Shown here piece after piece: positions 12,517 through 20,801 of a stretch of DNA of 29,027 bases (position 1 is its first letter; each line of letters opens with the position of its first letter). This DNA is from a virus. The notes beneath the pieces were generated by a model. The model did not search any database. It was not told the DNA's origin and saw only the letters and a list, made by a program, of their open reading frames with translations. The stretch is from positions 1-29,027 of the IMG/VR virus record IMGVR_UViG_3300031857_001013; one strand, given 5' to 3'. The position numbers were made by a program, and so were the translations under genes.

Positions 12517-12626
12517 TGGCTAATGAAACAACTTCTAGTTCTTTAAGCGTTTTGATAACAAACAAAAAATCAAAAGGTACTTACAGAGTTTACAAACCAA
12601 AAAAAATGGCTAAAAAGAAAAAATGA
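12516..12626 (+). CDS. 36-aa micro-protein, capsid N-terminus look-alike
   Basis: MANETTSSSLSVLITN then a Lys-rich tail (KKSKGTYRVYKPKKMAKKKK, 10 Lys, 1 Arg). The first 16 residues match the major capsid protein start (MANETTSSTLSELFTN) at 13 positions, with different codons. It starts on a TAATG overlap with the glucosaminidase stop and ends in an ATGA overlap with the next gene, supporting real translation. Function unknown; a capsid-associated basic peptide is a hypothesis. Confidence 0.6.
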   Translation: MANETTSSSLSVLITNKKSKGTYRVYKPKKMAKKKK

Positions 12627-12796
12627 AAAAACCTATTTGGGAAAGAAAAAGACCAGTTAAACTTGGAAAGCCAAAACCATTTAATACAAAAACTAAAGCC
12701 TACAAGGCTGCAAGGCGTTCAGCAGGACAAAAGTTTGGCAAGAAAAACAGTTTTGTTAAAAATCTTTACATAGCAAAAAAACTTAAAAGAAAATGA
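12623..12796 (+). CDS. 57-aa very basic protein
   Basis: MKKPIWERKRPVKLGKPKPF, then KAARRSAGQKFGKKNSFVKN and a Lys/Arg end. About 40 percent of residues are Lys or Arg and there are no acidic residues after Glu7. It probably binds DNA or RNA; no family recognised. It overlaps both neighbours by four bases (ATGA), so it lies in one coupled chain with the 36-aa gene and the peptidase gene. Confidence 0.55.
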   Translation: MKKPIWERKRPVKLGKPKPFNTKTKAYKAARRSAGQKFGKKNSFVKNLYIAKKLKRK

Positions 12797-13116
12797 ACCT
12801 AGATAAAATAACCTTTGGAAGCAGGATTATTAATCTAAACCTAATAGACAAAGAACAAGCATCTAAGAAAAAGATTTTTGGCGAATTTGACTCAGATAAT
12901 AACACCCTTACCTTAGACAAATCTTTAGACAGTATTCAGTTAGCTAATACTATTGTCCACGAACTGTGCCATTTAATCCATGACGAATATAAAATAGATT
13001 TATCAGCAAAAGCTGAAGAACTAGTATGTAATTCAACAGCTAATGGTCTTTGCCATATTCTTTATCAAAATCAAGATTTACTAGACTTTCTTTACAAATC
13101 GTTAAAAAAAGACTAA
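12793..13116 (+). CDS. Small HExxH metallopeptidase
   Basis: 107 aa. The zinc site is TIVHELCHLIHDEY near residues 54-67 (H-E-x-x-H), with AEELVCNSTANGL about 15 residues later, whose Glu could be the third ligand (gluzincin/ImmA-IrrE-like layout). It has no signal peptide, so it acts in the cytoplasm. ImmA-like enzymes cleave phage or stress repressors, but no repressor is fused or next to it. The target is unknown. Confidence 0.7.
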   Translation: MNLDKITFGSRIINLNLIDKEQASKKKIFGEFDSDNNTLTLDKSLDSIQLANTIVHELCHLIHDEYKIDLSAKAEELVCNSTANGLCHILYQNQDLLDFLYKSLKKD

Positions 13117-13145
13117 AGAACATTTAACGAACATAGTCGGTTAAT

Positions 13146-14351
13146 ATGGAACTTATAAAAAAGAAGGTATCTGAACTCATTCCCTACATAAATAACAGTA
13201 GGACGCATAGCGAAGAACAAATTACACAGCTTGTTTCAAGCATTAAAGAATTCGGCTTTACAAACCCAATACTCTTAGCACCTGACAATTCAATTATTGC
13301 CGGACATGGCAGATTACAAGCAGTTAAAAGATTAGGACACGAAGAAGTGCCTTGTATTATAATTTCTGGGCTATCAAAAACACAAATCAAAGCACTCATC
13401 ATAGCTGATAACCAATTAGCACTTAATGCAGGTTGGGATTTAGAAAAGTTATCAGTAGAGATTGAAGGTCTTAAAGATGAAGATTTTAATATAGATATAT
13501 TAGGATTTAATGATGATTTTATAAAAGATTTATTATTTAAAGAAAATCAAGGTTTAACCGATGAAGATGATGTACCTGAAACTTCTGAGCAATCAATAAC
13601 TAAATTAGGAGATATTTGGAAATTAGGAAACCATAAACTAATATGTGGAGACAGTACATTATTAAACAATTATGAAAAATTATTTAATGATAAAAAAGCA
13701 GATTTATTAATGACAGACCCACCATACAATGTTGATTATGAAGGAAAAACTAAAGAAAAATTAAAGATAAAAAACGATTCAAAAGAAGATAACGAATTTT
13801 TAAAGTTTTTAACTGATTCATTTAATAATTGCAGCATTAATCTTAAATTAGGTTGCTCTTTTTATATATTTCACAGTGATTGGTTTGGATTGGAGTTTAG
13901 GCAATCAATAAAAAATTCTGATTTAGAACTTAAACAAAATTTAATATGGCAAAAAAATTCAATGGTTATGGGAAGACAAGATTACCAATGGCAACACGAA
14001 CCATGTTTATATGGTTGGAAAAAAGGAGGAACTCATTATTGGTATTCAGACAGAAAACAAACAACTATCATTAAATTTGACAGACCAACAAAATCTAAAT
14101 TACACCCAACTATGAAACCAGTTGGATTAGTTGAGTATTTAATTAAAAATAGTTCTAAACAAGAAGATATAGTATTAGACCCATTTTTAGGAAGCGGGAC
14201 AACATTAATTGCTTGTGAAAAATTACAAAGATTCTGTTATGGAATAGAACTAGACCCAAAATACTGTGATGTAATAATTAAAAGGTGGCAACAATTTACT
14301 GGGAAAGAAGCTATACATGAGCAATCAGGAAAAACCTACAACTCAATCTGA
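13146..14351 (+). CDS. ParB-like domain fused to a DNA methyltransferase
   Basis: 401 aa. Residues 1-100: ParB/Srx fold with IPYINNSRTHSEEQI, then IAGHGRLQAVKRLG and ADNQLALNAGWDLE. Residues 155-400: beta-class amino-methyltransferase, DPPYNVDY near 190 (motif IV) coming before FLGSGTTLIACE near 351 (motif I, F-x-G-x-G) and followed by YGIELDPKYCDVI. It should methylate adenine-N6 or cytosine-N4 in a specific site, perhaps to escape host restriction or mark phage DNA. Fused ParB-MTases are known in phages. Its 3' end overlaps the small terminase by 35 bases. Confidence 0.9.
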   Translation: MELIKKKVSELIPYINNSRTHSEEQITQLVSSIKEFGFTNPILLAPDNSIIAGHGRLQAVKRLGHEEVPCIIISGLSKTQIKALIIADNQLALNAGWDLEKLSVEIEGLKDEDFNIDILGFNDDFIKDLLFKENQGLTDEDDVPETSEQSITKLGDIWKLGNHKLICGDSTLLNNYEKLFNDKKADLLMTDPPYNVDYEGKTKEKLKIKNDSKEDNEFLKFLTDSFNNCSINLKLGCSFYIFHSDWFGLEFRQSIKNSDLELKQNLIWQKNSMVMGRQDYQWQHEPCLYGWKKGGTHYWYSDRKQTTIIKFDRPTKSKLHPTMKPVGLVEYLIKNSSKQEDIVLDPFLGSGTTLIACEKLQRFCYGIELDPKYCDVIIKRWQQFTGKEAIHEQSGKTYNSI

Positions 14352-14706
14352 GGTTAAAAAGGTAGGCAGACCAAAATTGAATATTGACCCAGAACAAGTA
14401 ACAAGATTAGCTAGATTACATTGTACTATGGACGAAATGGCTAGCTTTTTTGGTTGCCATAGAGATACTTTGCATAATAATTTTTCAGCAGAAATAGACA
14501 AAGGGAGAGCAGAAGGTAATATTTCACTTAGAAGAAAACAATGGCAGATGGCAGTTGAAAAGGGAAATGTGGTAATGCTTATTTGGCTCGGCAAGCAAAT
14601 GTTAGGTCAGGTTAATGAAAGATTAGATAACGATAATGATGCACCATTACCAATTTATGATATATTGCCAGAACCTAAGGAAACAATAGAAGCTAAAAAT
14701 GAGTAA
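14317..14706 (+). CDS. Small terminase subunit (putative)
   Basis: 129 aa. The N-terminal helix-turn-helix region reads VTRLARLHCTMDEMASFFGC then HRDTLHNNFSAEIDKGRAEG, followed by LRRKQWQMAVEKGNVVMLIW and LGKQMLGQ. This 'W-x-x-A-x-x-G-N-x-x-M-L-I-W-L-x-K-x-x-LG' ending is typical of phage small terminases. It sits upstream of the large subunit in the usual order, four small genes away. It should bind the packaging site. Confidence 0.8.
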   Translation: MSNQEKPTTQSEVKKVGRPKLNIDPEQVTRLARLHCTMDEMASFFGCHRDTLHNNFSAEIDKGRAEGNISLRRKQWQMAVEKGNVVMLIWLGKQMLGQVNERLDNDNDAPLPIYDILPEPKETIEAKNE

Positions 14707-14860
14707 ATGTATATTTTGTAAGAAACAAATGTTAAATAAACTAGAGCAGCATATTAAAGCCTGCAATGGTTGTATTGTTAAGGTGTTAATGAAAAAACAT
14801 AACTTAACCATTAGAAAACCTGCACCACCAATTTTAATTAAAAGTAAAATAAATGATTAA
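14699..14860 (+). CDS. 53-aa zinc-ribbon-like protein
   Basis: ATG 14699 to TAA 14858-14860, overlapping both neighbours by 8 bases. The sequence MSKCIFCKKQMLNKLEQHI then KACNGCIVKVLMKKH has two C-x-x-C pairs (Cys4/Cys7, Cys22/Cys25), a zinc-finger layout; the rest is Lys-rich with a PAPP stretch. It may bind DNA or a protein in the packaging cluster. Not recognised as a named family. Confidence 0.65.
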   Translation: MSKCIFCKKQMLNKLEQHIKACNGCIVKVLMKKHNLTIRKPAPPILIKSKIND

Positions 14861-15176
14861 ATTTGCATTAAGAAAATCAGACAAGAACCCACGAGGTGGT
14901 CTTAGTAGTTCAGGTAGAGCAAGATACAATAGAGCAACTGGAAGTAATTTAAGACCACCAGTTAAATCAAGACCAGACACTTTAAGCGAATACAGACGTA
15001 AAGGTTCATTCTTAGTTAGAATGGGAAGTTCACAAGGTAGGTTATTTGATTCTAAGGGTAGAAAAACTAGATTAAAATTATCTTTAGAGGCGTGGGGCTA
15101 TAAAGGCAAAAGCAAAGCTGAAGCAGTAGCTTTAGGCAGAAGATATTTGAGGGCATATCAGAATAAGAAAAAATAG
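14853..15176 (+). CDS. Basic phage protein, DUF6321-like
   Basis: 107 aa, rich in Arg, Lys and Gly: NPRGGLSSSGRARYNRATGS, then NLRPPVKSRPDT, FLVRMGSSQG and LSLEAWGYKGKSKAEAVALG. This 'GGLS-x-x-GR-x-x-YN-x-x-TGSNL-x-PP' signature marks a widespread family of small phage proteins (DUF6321, named from memory) near terminase genes. A virion or DNA-packaging role is inferred from position only. Confidence 0.75.
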   Translation: MIKFALRKSDKNPRGGLSSSGRARYNRATGSNLRPPVKSRPDTLSEYRRKGSFLVRMGSSQGRLFDSKGRKTRLKLSLEAWGYKGKSKAEAVALGRRYLRAYQNKKK

Positions 15177-15397
15177 TGGAATACTTCGCTATATTTTTCT
15201 TAATGATATTTAATGGGAACGATTATGAACCCATATTTTTGAAGATGGAAGATAATAGAACATTCCAGTCTTTAGAAGATTGTTATAAATTTGCGGATAA
15301 ACAAGCAGATTTAATTATAGAAACATTAAACGAACAAGGTATAGTATATAAGGATTTGATATTTAAATGTGTGGAAGAAAAAAACCAAAGAGCATGA
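15176..15397 (+). CDS. 73-aa hypothetical, GTG start
   Basis: The GTG at 15176 overlaps the previous TAG by one base (TAGTG). MEYFAIFFLMIFNG is a hydrophobic start like a signal or anchor; the rest is acidic with two Cys (CYKFADKQADLIIETL, FKCVEEKNQ). Possibly an exported or membrane-attached small protein. Function unknown. Confidence 0.6.
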   Translation: MEYFAIFFLMIFNGNDYEPIFLKMEDNRTFQSLEDCYKFADKQADLIIETLNEQGIVYKDLIFKCVEEKNQRA

Positions 15398-15543
15398 TTG
15401 ATAGGAAGCAAAGAGGTTCAAACGATTTGGAAGTTGTTATCTATGAACTTAAAAAAGAAATAGATAGATTAAACGAGGAAGTTCAAGCTAAACAAATTCA
15501 GATAAACCTTTTAGAAGAATCAATTAATAAAAAACCAGAATAA
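15394..15543 (+). CDS. 49-aa coiled-coil protein
   Basis: MIDRKQRGSNDLEVVIYELK then KEIDRLNEEVQAKQIQINLL, a clear leucine/isoleucine heptad coiled coil. The ATG overlaps the previous stop (ATGA). An in-frame ATG at 15367 would add MCGRKKPKS and start inside the previous gene; the choice is unresolved. It ends 7 bases before the large terminase. Confidence 0.6.
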   Translation: MIDRKQRGSNDLEVVIYELKKEIDRLNEEVQAKQIQINLLEESINKKPE

Positions 15544-15550
15544 TTAGGTT

Positions 15551-16783
15551 ATGTCTTTTAGCAAACCTCAATTAGCTGTCTATACTTGTCCCAATAGATT
15601 TAGAGTTCTTATTACTGGAAGAAGATTCGGTAAGACTCATTTAGCAATGTACGAACTATTAAGATTTGCAAGTCGCAAAGCCAACTCAAAGATATTTTAT
15701 GTAGCACCTACATACCGAATGGCTAAAGAGATTATGTGGAAACAATTAAAGAAAAAAGTAACCGAGCATAAATGGATTAAATACGCCAATGAAACAGAAC
15801 TATCTTTAACCCTTAGGAATGGTTCTCAAATAAGTTTAAAAGGTGCTGACAAATCCCCAGACAATTTACGAGGCGTAGGATTAGATTTCTTACTACTTGA
15901 TGAGTATGCAGATATTCCTTTTGAGGCTTGGTCAGAAGTATTAAGACCAACTATTTCAGATAGACACGTAACTGGTAATGTTTTGTTTGTAGGAACTCCT
16001 AGAGGATTTGGTAACTGGTCTTATGAGATATATCAAAAAGGTTTAGGCAACGACCCTGAATGGAAGTCATTTAAATTTACAACATTAGACGGCGGTCAAG
16101 TTGACCAAGATGAAATTGACCAAGCTATGAAAGATTTAGACGAAAGAACATTTAGACAAGAATATATGGCTAGTTTTGAAACATATAGCGGTGTTGTATA
16201 TTATAACTTTAGCAGAGATGAAAATGTTAGAAAATGCACTTATGACAAAGATTTAATTATTCACGTTGGACTGGATTTTAACATTGACCCTATGAGTGCC
16301 TGCTTATTTCATATCAAGAATGGAAACATAGAAGTATTTGATGAAATAGTCATATACAGTTCAAATACTGACGAATTTATTGATGAATTGCTATCAAGAT
16401 ACAACAAGAACAAAATCATTATTTACCCTGACCCAGCTTCAAGACAAAGAAAAACATCTGCCGGTGGAAGAACTGATTTAACTATATTGCAAAATGCCGG
16501 ATTTATTGTTAAATGTAAATCTACTCATGCTTTAGTAAGAGATAGAATTAACTCTGTGAATTCTAAATTGAAAGCATTTGATGGTAAGAGAAGCATCTTT
16601 ATAGATGGTTCTTGCAAAACATTGATTAATAGTCTAATGAAACAAATTTATAAAGAAGGAACAACGCAACCTGAAAAGAACAACGGATATGACCATATGA
16701 CTGACGCTTTAGGGTACGCAATAGAATTTTTATTTCCAATTACTTCAAACCTTCCAAAATCACAACCTAAGAGATTTTCATAA
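15551..16783 (+). CDS. terL: Large terminase subunit
   Basis: 410 aa, normal for the family. ATPase domain: Walker A-type LITGRRFGKTHLA at 20-32, Walker B LLLDEYAD at 114-121, followed by a FVGTPRGFGN coupling motif near 150. Nuclease domain: VGLDFNIDP near 239-247 (first metal Asp), YPDPASRQRK near 291, and YDHMTDALGYAIEF near 378 (last metal Asp). It drives DNA translocation and cuts concatemers. The packaging mode (cos or pac) cannot be read from this. Confidence 0.95.
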   Translation: MSFSKPQLAVYTCPNRFRVLITGRRFGKTHLAMYELLRFASRKANSKIFYVAPTYRMAKEIMWKQLKKKVTEHKWIKYANETELSLTLRNGSQISLKGADKSPDNLRGVGLDFLLLDEYADIPFEAWSEVLRPTISDRHVTGNVLFVGTPRGFGNWSYEIYQKGLGNDPEWKSFKFTTLDGGQVDQDEIDQAMKDLDERTFRQEYMASFETYSGVVYYNFSRDENVRKCTYDKDLIIHVGLDFNIDPMSACLFHIKNGNIEVFDEIVIYSSNTDEFIDELLSRYNKNKIIIYPDPASRQRKTSAGGRTDLTILQNAGFIVKCKSTHALVRDRINSVNSKLKAFDGKRSIFIDGSCKTLINSLMKQIYKEGTTQPEKNNGYDHMTDALGYAIEFLFPITSNLPKSQPKRFS

Positions 16784-18180
16784 TGGCATATTCAAGACAA
16801 GAAATAGAAAGCCAACATTCTCAATATCAGGGAATGATTACAAGATGGGAATATTTTATTCGTTCATATTTAGGCGGCAAAGAATACAAAGATGGAAAAT
16901 TTTTACAGCAATATAAATTAGAATTAGAAAATGAATTTTTTGATAGAATTACTTACACACCATTAGACAATCATTGCAGAAATATTATCCATATTTATTC
17001 AAGCTATTTATTTAGAGTACCACCAACTAGAGAACTTGGCATATTAGAAAACGATTCAACAATTCCTTATTTCTTTGAAGATGCAGATTTAGAAGGAAGA
17101 ACATTTGATTCTCTTATGAGAGAAGTACAAAATTACGCTTCTATTTATGGACATTGCTGGGTGCTAGTAGATAAACCATCAACTAATGTTTACACAAGAG
17201 CAGAAGAATTAGAGCAAGGCATTAGACCATATTTAAATATCTATACTCCAGAGAATATTTACGACTGGCATTATTCAAGAAGCGATTCAGGATATTATGT
17301 TTTAGATTATTTAAAAATTAGAGAATCAATAGATGAGAGCGGAGAGTTTTTTAAACTATGGTATCTAGATAAAATTGATACAGTTTATGTTTCATCAAAG
17401 AATAGAGATGAGCCAAAACTAATTGAATCAGTACCAAATCCAATAGGTAGAATTCCAGCAGTTGTAGTTTACAATCAAAGAAGTCCAATGAGAGGTATTG
17501 GAGTATCTGATTTAACTGACATAGCTGATTTACAAAAAGCAATTTACAATGAACTATCTGAGATTGAACAAATTATTAGAATATCAAACCACCCATCATT
17601 AGTTAAAACAAGAGACACTGACGCTACTGCTGGCGCAGGTTCAATTATAGAAATACCTGACAACATTGATGCAAACTTAAAACCTTATATCTTACAACCA
17701 AGCGGAAGTAATTTAGATGGCGTATTAAAATCTATTGAACATAAAGTTGATGCAATAAATAGATTATCTCATGTAGGCGCAATTAGAGCGACTGGAGAAA
17801 GAATACAATCTGGTATCGCACTAAGAACTGAGTTCCAATTATTAAATGCTAAACTTGCTGAAAAAGCAAAACTAATGGAACTTGCTGAAGAACAAATTTG
17901 GAGATTATATGCTATGTGGCAAGAAGAACAATTTGATGGCAAAATAACTTATCCAACTTCATTTGATATTAGAGACTGGGCTACTGACTTAGAATTATTA
18001 CAACAAGCAAAAGCTAGCAATATTAAATCATCTACTTTCAATAAAGAACTAGATAAACAAATTGCAAGAACAGTAATTGATGATGATGAAACATTAGTTG
18101 TTATTGATTCTGAAATTGAGCAAAATACACAAGCACTAGGAGAATTTCCACAGCAACCAATAACTTTACCAACAGTTTAA
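16783..18180 (+). CDS. Portal protein
   Basis: 465 aa, all mixed alpha/beta with no signal. YTPLDNHCRNIIHIYSSYLF near residue 65, GVSDLTDIADLQKAIYNELS near 240 and LATDLELLQ-like C-terminal helices match the DUF4055-like/SPP1-type portal group; position between terminase and head morphogenesis genes is decisive. Twelve copies should form the vertex channel. TAATG overlap with terL. Confidence 0.85.
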   Translation: MAYSRQEIESQHSQYQGMITRWEYFIRSYLGGKEYKDGKFLQQYKLELENEFFDRITYTPLDNHCRNIIHIYSSYLFRVPPTRELGILENDSTIPYFFEDADLEGRTFDSLMREVQNYASIYGHCWVLVDKPSTNVYTRAEELEQGIRPYLNIYTPENIYDWHYSRSDSGYYVLDYLKIRESIDESGEFFKLWYLDKIDTVYVSSKNRDEPKLIESVPNPIGRIPAVVVYNQRSPMRGIGVSDLTDIADLQKAIYNELSEIEQIIRISNHPSLVKTRDTDATAGAGSIIEIPDNIDANLKPYILQPSGSNLDGVLKSIEHKVDAINRLSHVGAIRATGERIQSGIALRTEFQLLNAKLAEKAKLMELAEEQIWRLYAMWQEEQFDGKITYPTSFDIRDWATDLELLQQAKASNIKSSTFNKELDKQIARTVIDDDETLVVIDSEIEQNTQALGEFPQQPITLPTV

Positions 18181-18181
18181 T

Positions 18182-19144
18182 GTGGCAACTCTTTTACAAG
18201 AACTTCAGGCAATAAGAGCAAACGCAATAACCTCATTAGAGAATAAGCAACAAGAACTATTAATTAAATCATTACAACAATTAGAAAATAGAGTTGTTGA
18301 AACTGCATTTAATCTTCCAAACAGAAATGGAATATTATTTGATACTAGACTTGCAATAGAGATTAGACCAAAATTACAACAAGCAATAGAAGAACTATAT
18401 TTAACTAAAGTTCAAACATTTATAAATGATTATGATAAGATTGCTGCTAACATTGTAGCCACTTATGGCAAACTACCAATTCCTGCTGAGTTTAAACAAA
18501 TCACAGAAATAGATTTACAAGTAATACAACAGCTTAAAAAATTATCATTTAGCCAATTTCAAAATCTAGGAAATGAATTTGTAAATACTTTAGCCAATGA
18601 AGTTTATCAATCTACTTTAACCGGCAGACCAGTTACAGAAATGATAAAAACTTTAAGAAGTAAAATAAATGGAATTTACCAACAGTCAGATAACAGAAAA
18701 GCACAAGAGTTAGTAGATTATATAGCCAACAATCCTAATGGCGCTGAAGTAGATACTGCTGTTAGTGAACTACAAACAATTTATGGCAGAGATAGACTAG
18801 GAGATAACCTTAATAGATATGCAACTCAAATAGTTCAAGATTCTTTAATGGGTTTTGATGGTCAGTTCGCTAAGTATAGAGCAGACCAATTAGGCTTAAC
18901 TAGCTATGTTTATTATGGTTCATTAGTTAGAGATAGCAGGGAATTTTGTAAAGAAAACGCCAATAAGATATTCACTGAAGATGAAATTAGACAGAAATGG
19001 TCTGATGAAACTTGGCAAGGCAAAGCACAAGGAGACCCATTTGTAGTTAGGGGTGGCTATAATTGCAGGCATCACTTCCAACCAGTCAATCCAGATTGGG
19101 GTATTGTCAACGAAGATGGTACTTTTGAATATACTTTAGAATAA
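18182..19144 (+). CDS. Minor head/head morphogenesis protein (MuF-like)
   Basis: 320 aa, starting at GTG one base after the portal stop. Largely helical N-terminal two thirds; the C-terminal section RDSREFCKENANKIF, then GDPFVVRGGYNCRHH and QPVNPDW, is the hallmark of the Mu gpF/SPP1 gp7 head morphogenesis family, which binds the portal and may be ejected with DNA. The Cys/His cluster resembles a metal site of that domain. Confidence 0.85.
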   Translation: MATLLQELQAIRANAITSLENKQQELLIKSLQQLENRVVETAFNLPNRNGILFDTRLAIEIRPKLQQAIEELYLTKVQTFINDYDKIAANIVATYGKLPIPAEFKQITEIDLQVIQQLKKLSFSQFQNLGNEFVNTLANEVYQSTLTGRPVTEMIKTLRSKINGIYQQSDNRKAQELVDYIANNPNGAEVDTAVSELQTIYGRDRLGDNLNRYATQIVQDSLMGFDGQFAKYRADQLGLTSYVYYGSLVRDSREFCKENANKIFTEDEIRQKWSDETWQGKAQGDPFVVRGGYNCRHHFQPVNPDWGIVNEDGTFEYTLE

Positions 19145-19206
19145 TAATTGCATTTTTGCCACACTACTGATATTTGAGTAATATTAATCAAGAAGGAGAA
19201 CAAAAA

Positions 19207-19926
19207 ATGAACGACAAAGTAAAAACAGAGTCGGTTGAGATTACAGCACCTCAAGAAAAAGCTGGAGAAACAAAAGTTTCTGAAACTCAATCTGAGAACA
19301 AAATCTTTACTGAAGAACAAGTAGAGAACATAGTACAAAGAAGATTAGAAAGATTTAAAAAATCTGTATCTAATAAACTTGATGGCATTGATATTGAAGA
19401 AGCCAAAAAGTTGATTGAAGAAAAGAAACAAAAAGAAATAGAACTCGCAAAACAACGAGGCGAGTTTGATAAAGTTTTGAAAGAAACTGTGTCAAAGAAG
19501 GACAGCAAGATTATGCAGTTGGAATCTGAATTGTCTAAAATCAGAATAGACGAAACATTAGTAAATGTAGCTAGTGGACTGAAAGCTGTTAAACCAGCAG
19601 AAGTTAAACAGTTACTAAGAAATAGTGTTCGTTTAAATGAGAATGGGGCAGTTGAAGTTATCAATGATAATGGAACTCCTAGATATTCAGAAAAAGGCGA
19701 GCCAATGTCAGTTAATGAATTGGTTAGCGAATATTTAAAAAACAATCCACACCATGTTACTGCCACTCCAAGTGGTGCAGGTAGCAAAGGTCAGATTGGT
19801 GGGGCAACACCAAAGCCTTTAAACATTGGTGCTTTGGACTTGAGCAAACCTGAAGACAGAAGATTATATTCTGAATACAGAAAGCAAAGAGACCAGAGTG
19901 TTTTTAAAATTAAACCAACAATATAA
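19207..19926 (+). CDS. Scaffolding protein
   Basis: 239 aa from ATG 19207, which has AAGGAG 8 bases upstream; a longer reading from TTG 19174 would place that ribosome binding site inside the gene. Acidic N-terminus, then a long Lys/Glu coiled coil (FTEEQVENIVQRRLERFKKS, IEEKKQKEIELAKQRGEFDK), a linker, and a C-terminus with LDLSKPEDRRLYSEYRKQR that is typical of capsid-binding scaffold ends. It lies directly before the capsid gene as expected. Confidence 0.85.
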   Translation: MNDKVKTESVEITAPQEKAGETKVSETQSENKIFTEEQVENIVQRRLERFKKSVSNKLDGIDIEEAKKLIEEKKQKEIELAKQRGEFDKVLKETVSKKDSKIMQLESELSKIRIDETLVNVASGLKAVKPAEVKQLLRNSVRLNENGAVEVINDNGTPRYSEKGEPMSVNELVSEYLKNNPHHVTATPSGAGSKGQIGGATPKPLNIGALDLSKPEDRRLYSEYRKQRDQSVFKIKPTI

Positions 19927-19943
19927 AATAGGAAAAAAAAACT

Positions 19944-20792
19944 ATGGCAAACGAAACAACAAGTTCAACTTTAAGTGAACTGTTTACGAATATAACTCAA
20001 GAAGCTATATTCACATTCCAAGAAACTTCAGTTATGAGACCACTTGTAACTACTTACCCAATTAGTGGTTCAGGTAAAACTATTGAAGTTCCTGTGTACC
20101 CTTCAATCAGTGCTGCTGGCGTAAACGAAGCAACTGATTTATCTAATACAGCAGTAAACCCTACTTCAGCTACTATTACAGCTTCTGAAGTTGGTGTTAT
20201 GACAACTTTAACTGACTTAGCTAGAGATTCAGCTAGCAGAAATGTTGCAGCTGACATTGGAAAACTTTTCGGCGAAGCAATCGCTGCAAAAGTAGATACT
20301 GATTTAGTAGGTTTATTCGTAAACTTTACAACTAATGAAGTAGGTGGCGCAGCAGTAGAATTAGATGCAGATTTAATTTTCAAAGCTGTTGCAAAACTAA
20401 GAATGCAAAATGTACCAGCTCCTCTATATGGTGTGTTCCACCCAAGAGCAGTGTACAATTTGAAAAAAACTTTAACGCAAGCTGGATATAACACATCAGC
20501 AAATGCAATTTCTGAACTAGGAAATGAAATTTTAAGAAATAATTTCATTGGAACAGTTGCAGGAGTTCAAATATTTGAAAATGCAAATATTACTGCAGAT
20601 GCAAATGATGATGCTTATGGTGCAGTATTTCACCCAGCTTCATTAGGTTTAGCTATCAAAGAAGACTTTAAAGTGGAGACTCAAAGAGACGCTTCGCTTA
20701 GAGCAACAGAAGTGGTGGCTAGCATAGTATATGGTAAAGGTGCAATCAAACAATCTTATGGTTGTGCGGTTATCACTGATACTACTATCTAA
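19944..20792 (+). CDS. Major capsid protein (HK97 fold)
   Basis: 282 aa, a common size for a delta-domain-free HK97-type coat. Features: ETSVMRPLVTTYPISGSGKT near 28, E-loop-like stretch with VYPSISAAGVNEATDLS, MTTLTDLARDSASRN (about 88-102, spine helix) and VFHPRAVYNLKKTL and VFHPASLGLAIKEDF near the P- and A-domains. It probably forms the icosahedral shell. Weak AGGA precedes the ATG; a hairpin follows the stop. Its N-terminal sequence recurs in a small gene at 12516. Confidence 0.9.
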   Translation: MANETTSSTLSELFTNITQEAIFTFQETSVMRPLVTTYPISGSGKTIEVPVYPSISAAGVNEATDLSNTAVNPTSATITASEVGVMTTLTDLARDSASRNVAADIGKLFGEAIAAKVDTDLVGLFVNFTTNEVGGAAVELDADLIFKAVAKLRMQNVPAPLYGVFHPRAVYNLKKTLTQAGYNTSANAISELGNEILRNNFIGTVAGVQIFENANITADANDDAYGAVFHPASLGLAIKEDFKVETQRDASLRATEVVASIVYGKGAIKQSYGCAVITDTTI

Positions 20793-20801
20793 TTAAACTT
20801 C

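Noticed and set aside
19154-19162. TTTTGCCAC before the scaffold gene matches one arm of the inverted repeat at 5334-5378.
   Set aside because: One 9-base match between two places is reasonably likely by chance in 29 kb, and there is no second arm at 19154.
19287-19787. Long minus-strand reading frame opposite the scaffold gene.
   Set aside because: Ser/Leu/Phe-rich mirror of a Lys/Glu-rich coding strand, with no ribosome binding site; typical antisense shadow.
20054-20548. 164-aa minus-strand frame opposite the capsid gene.
   Set aside because: No start signal and no recognisable protein; the capsid frame is certain.
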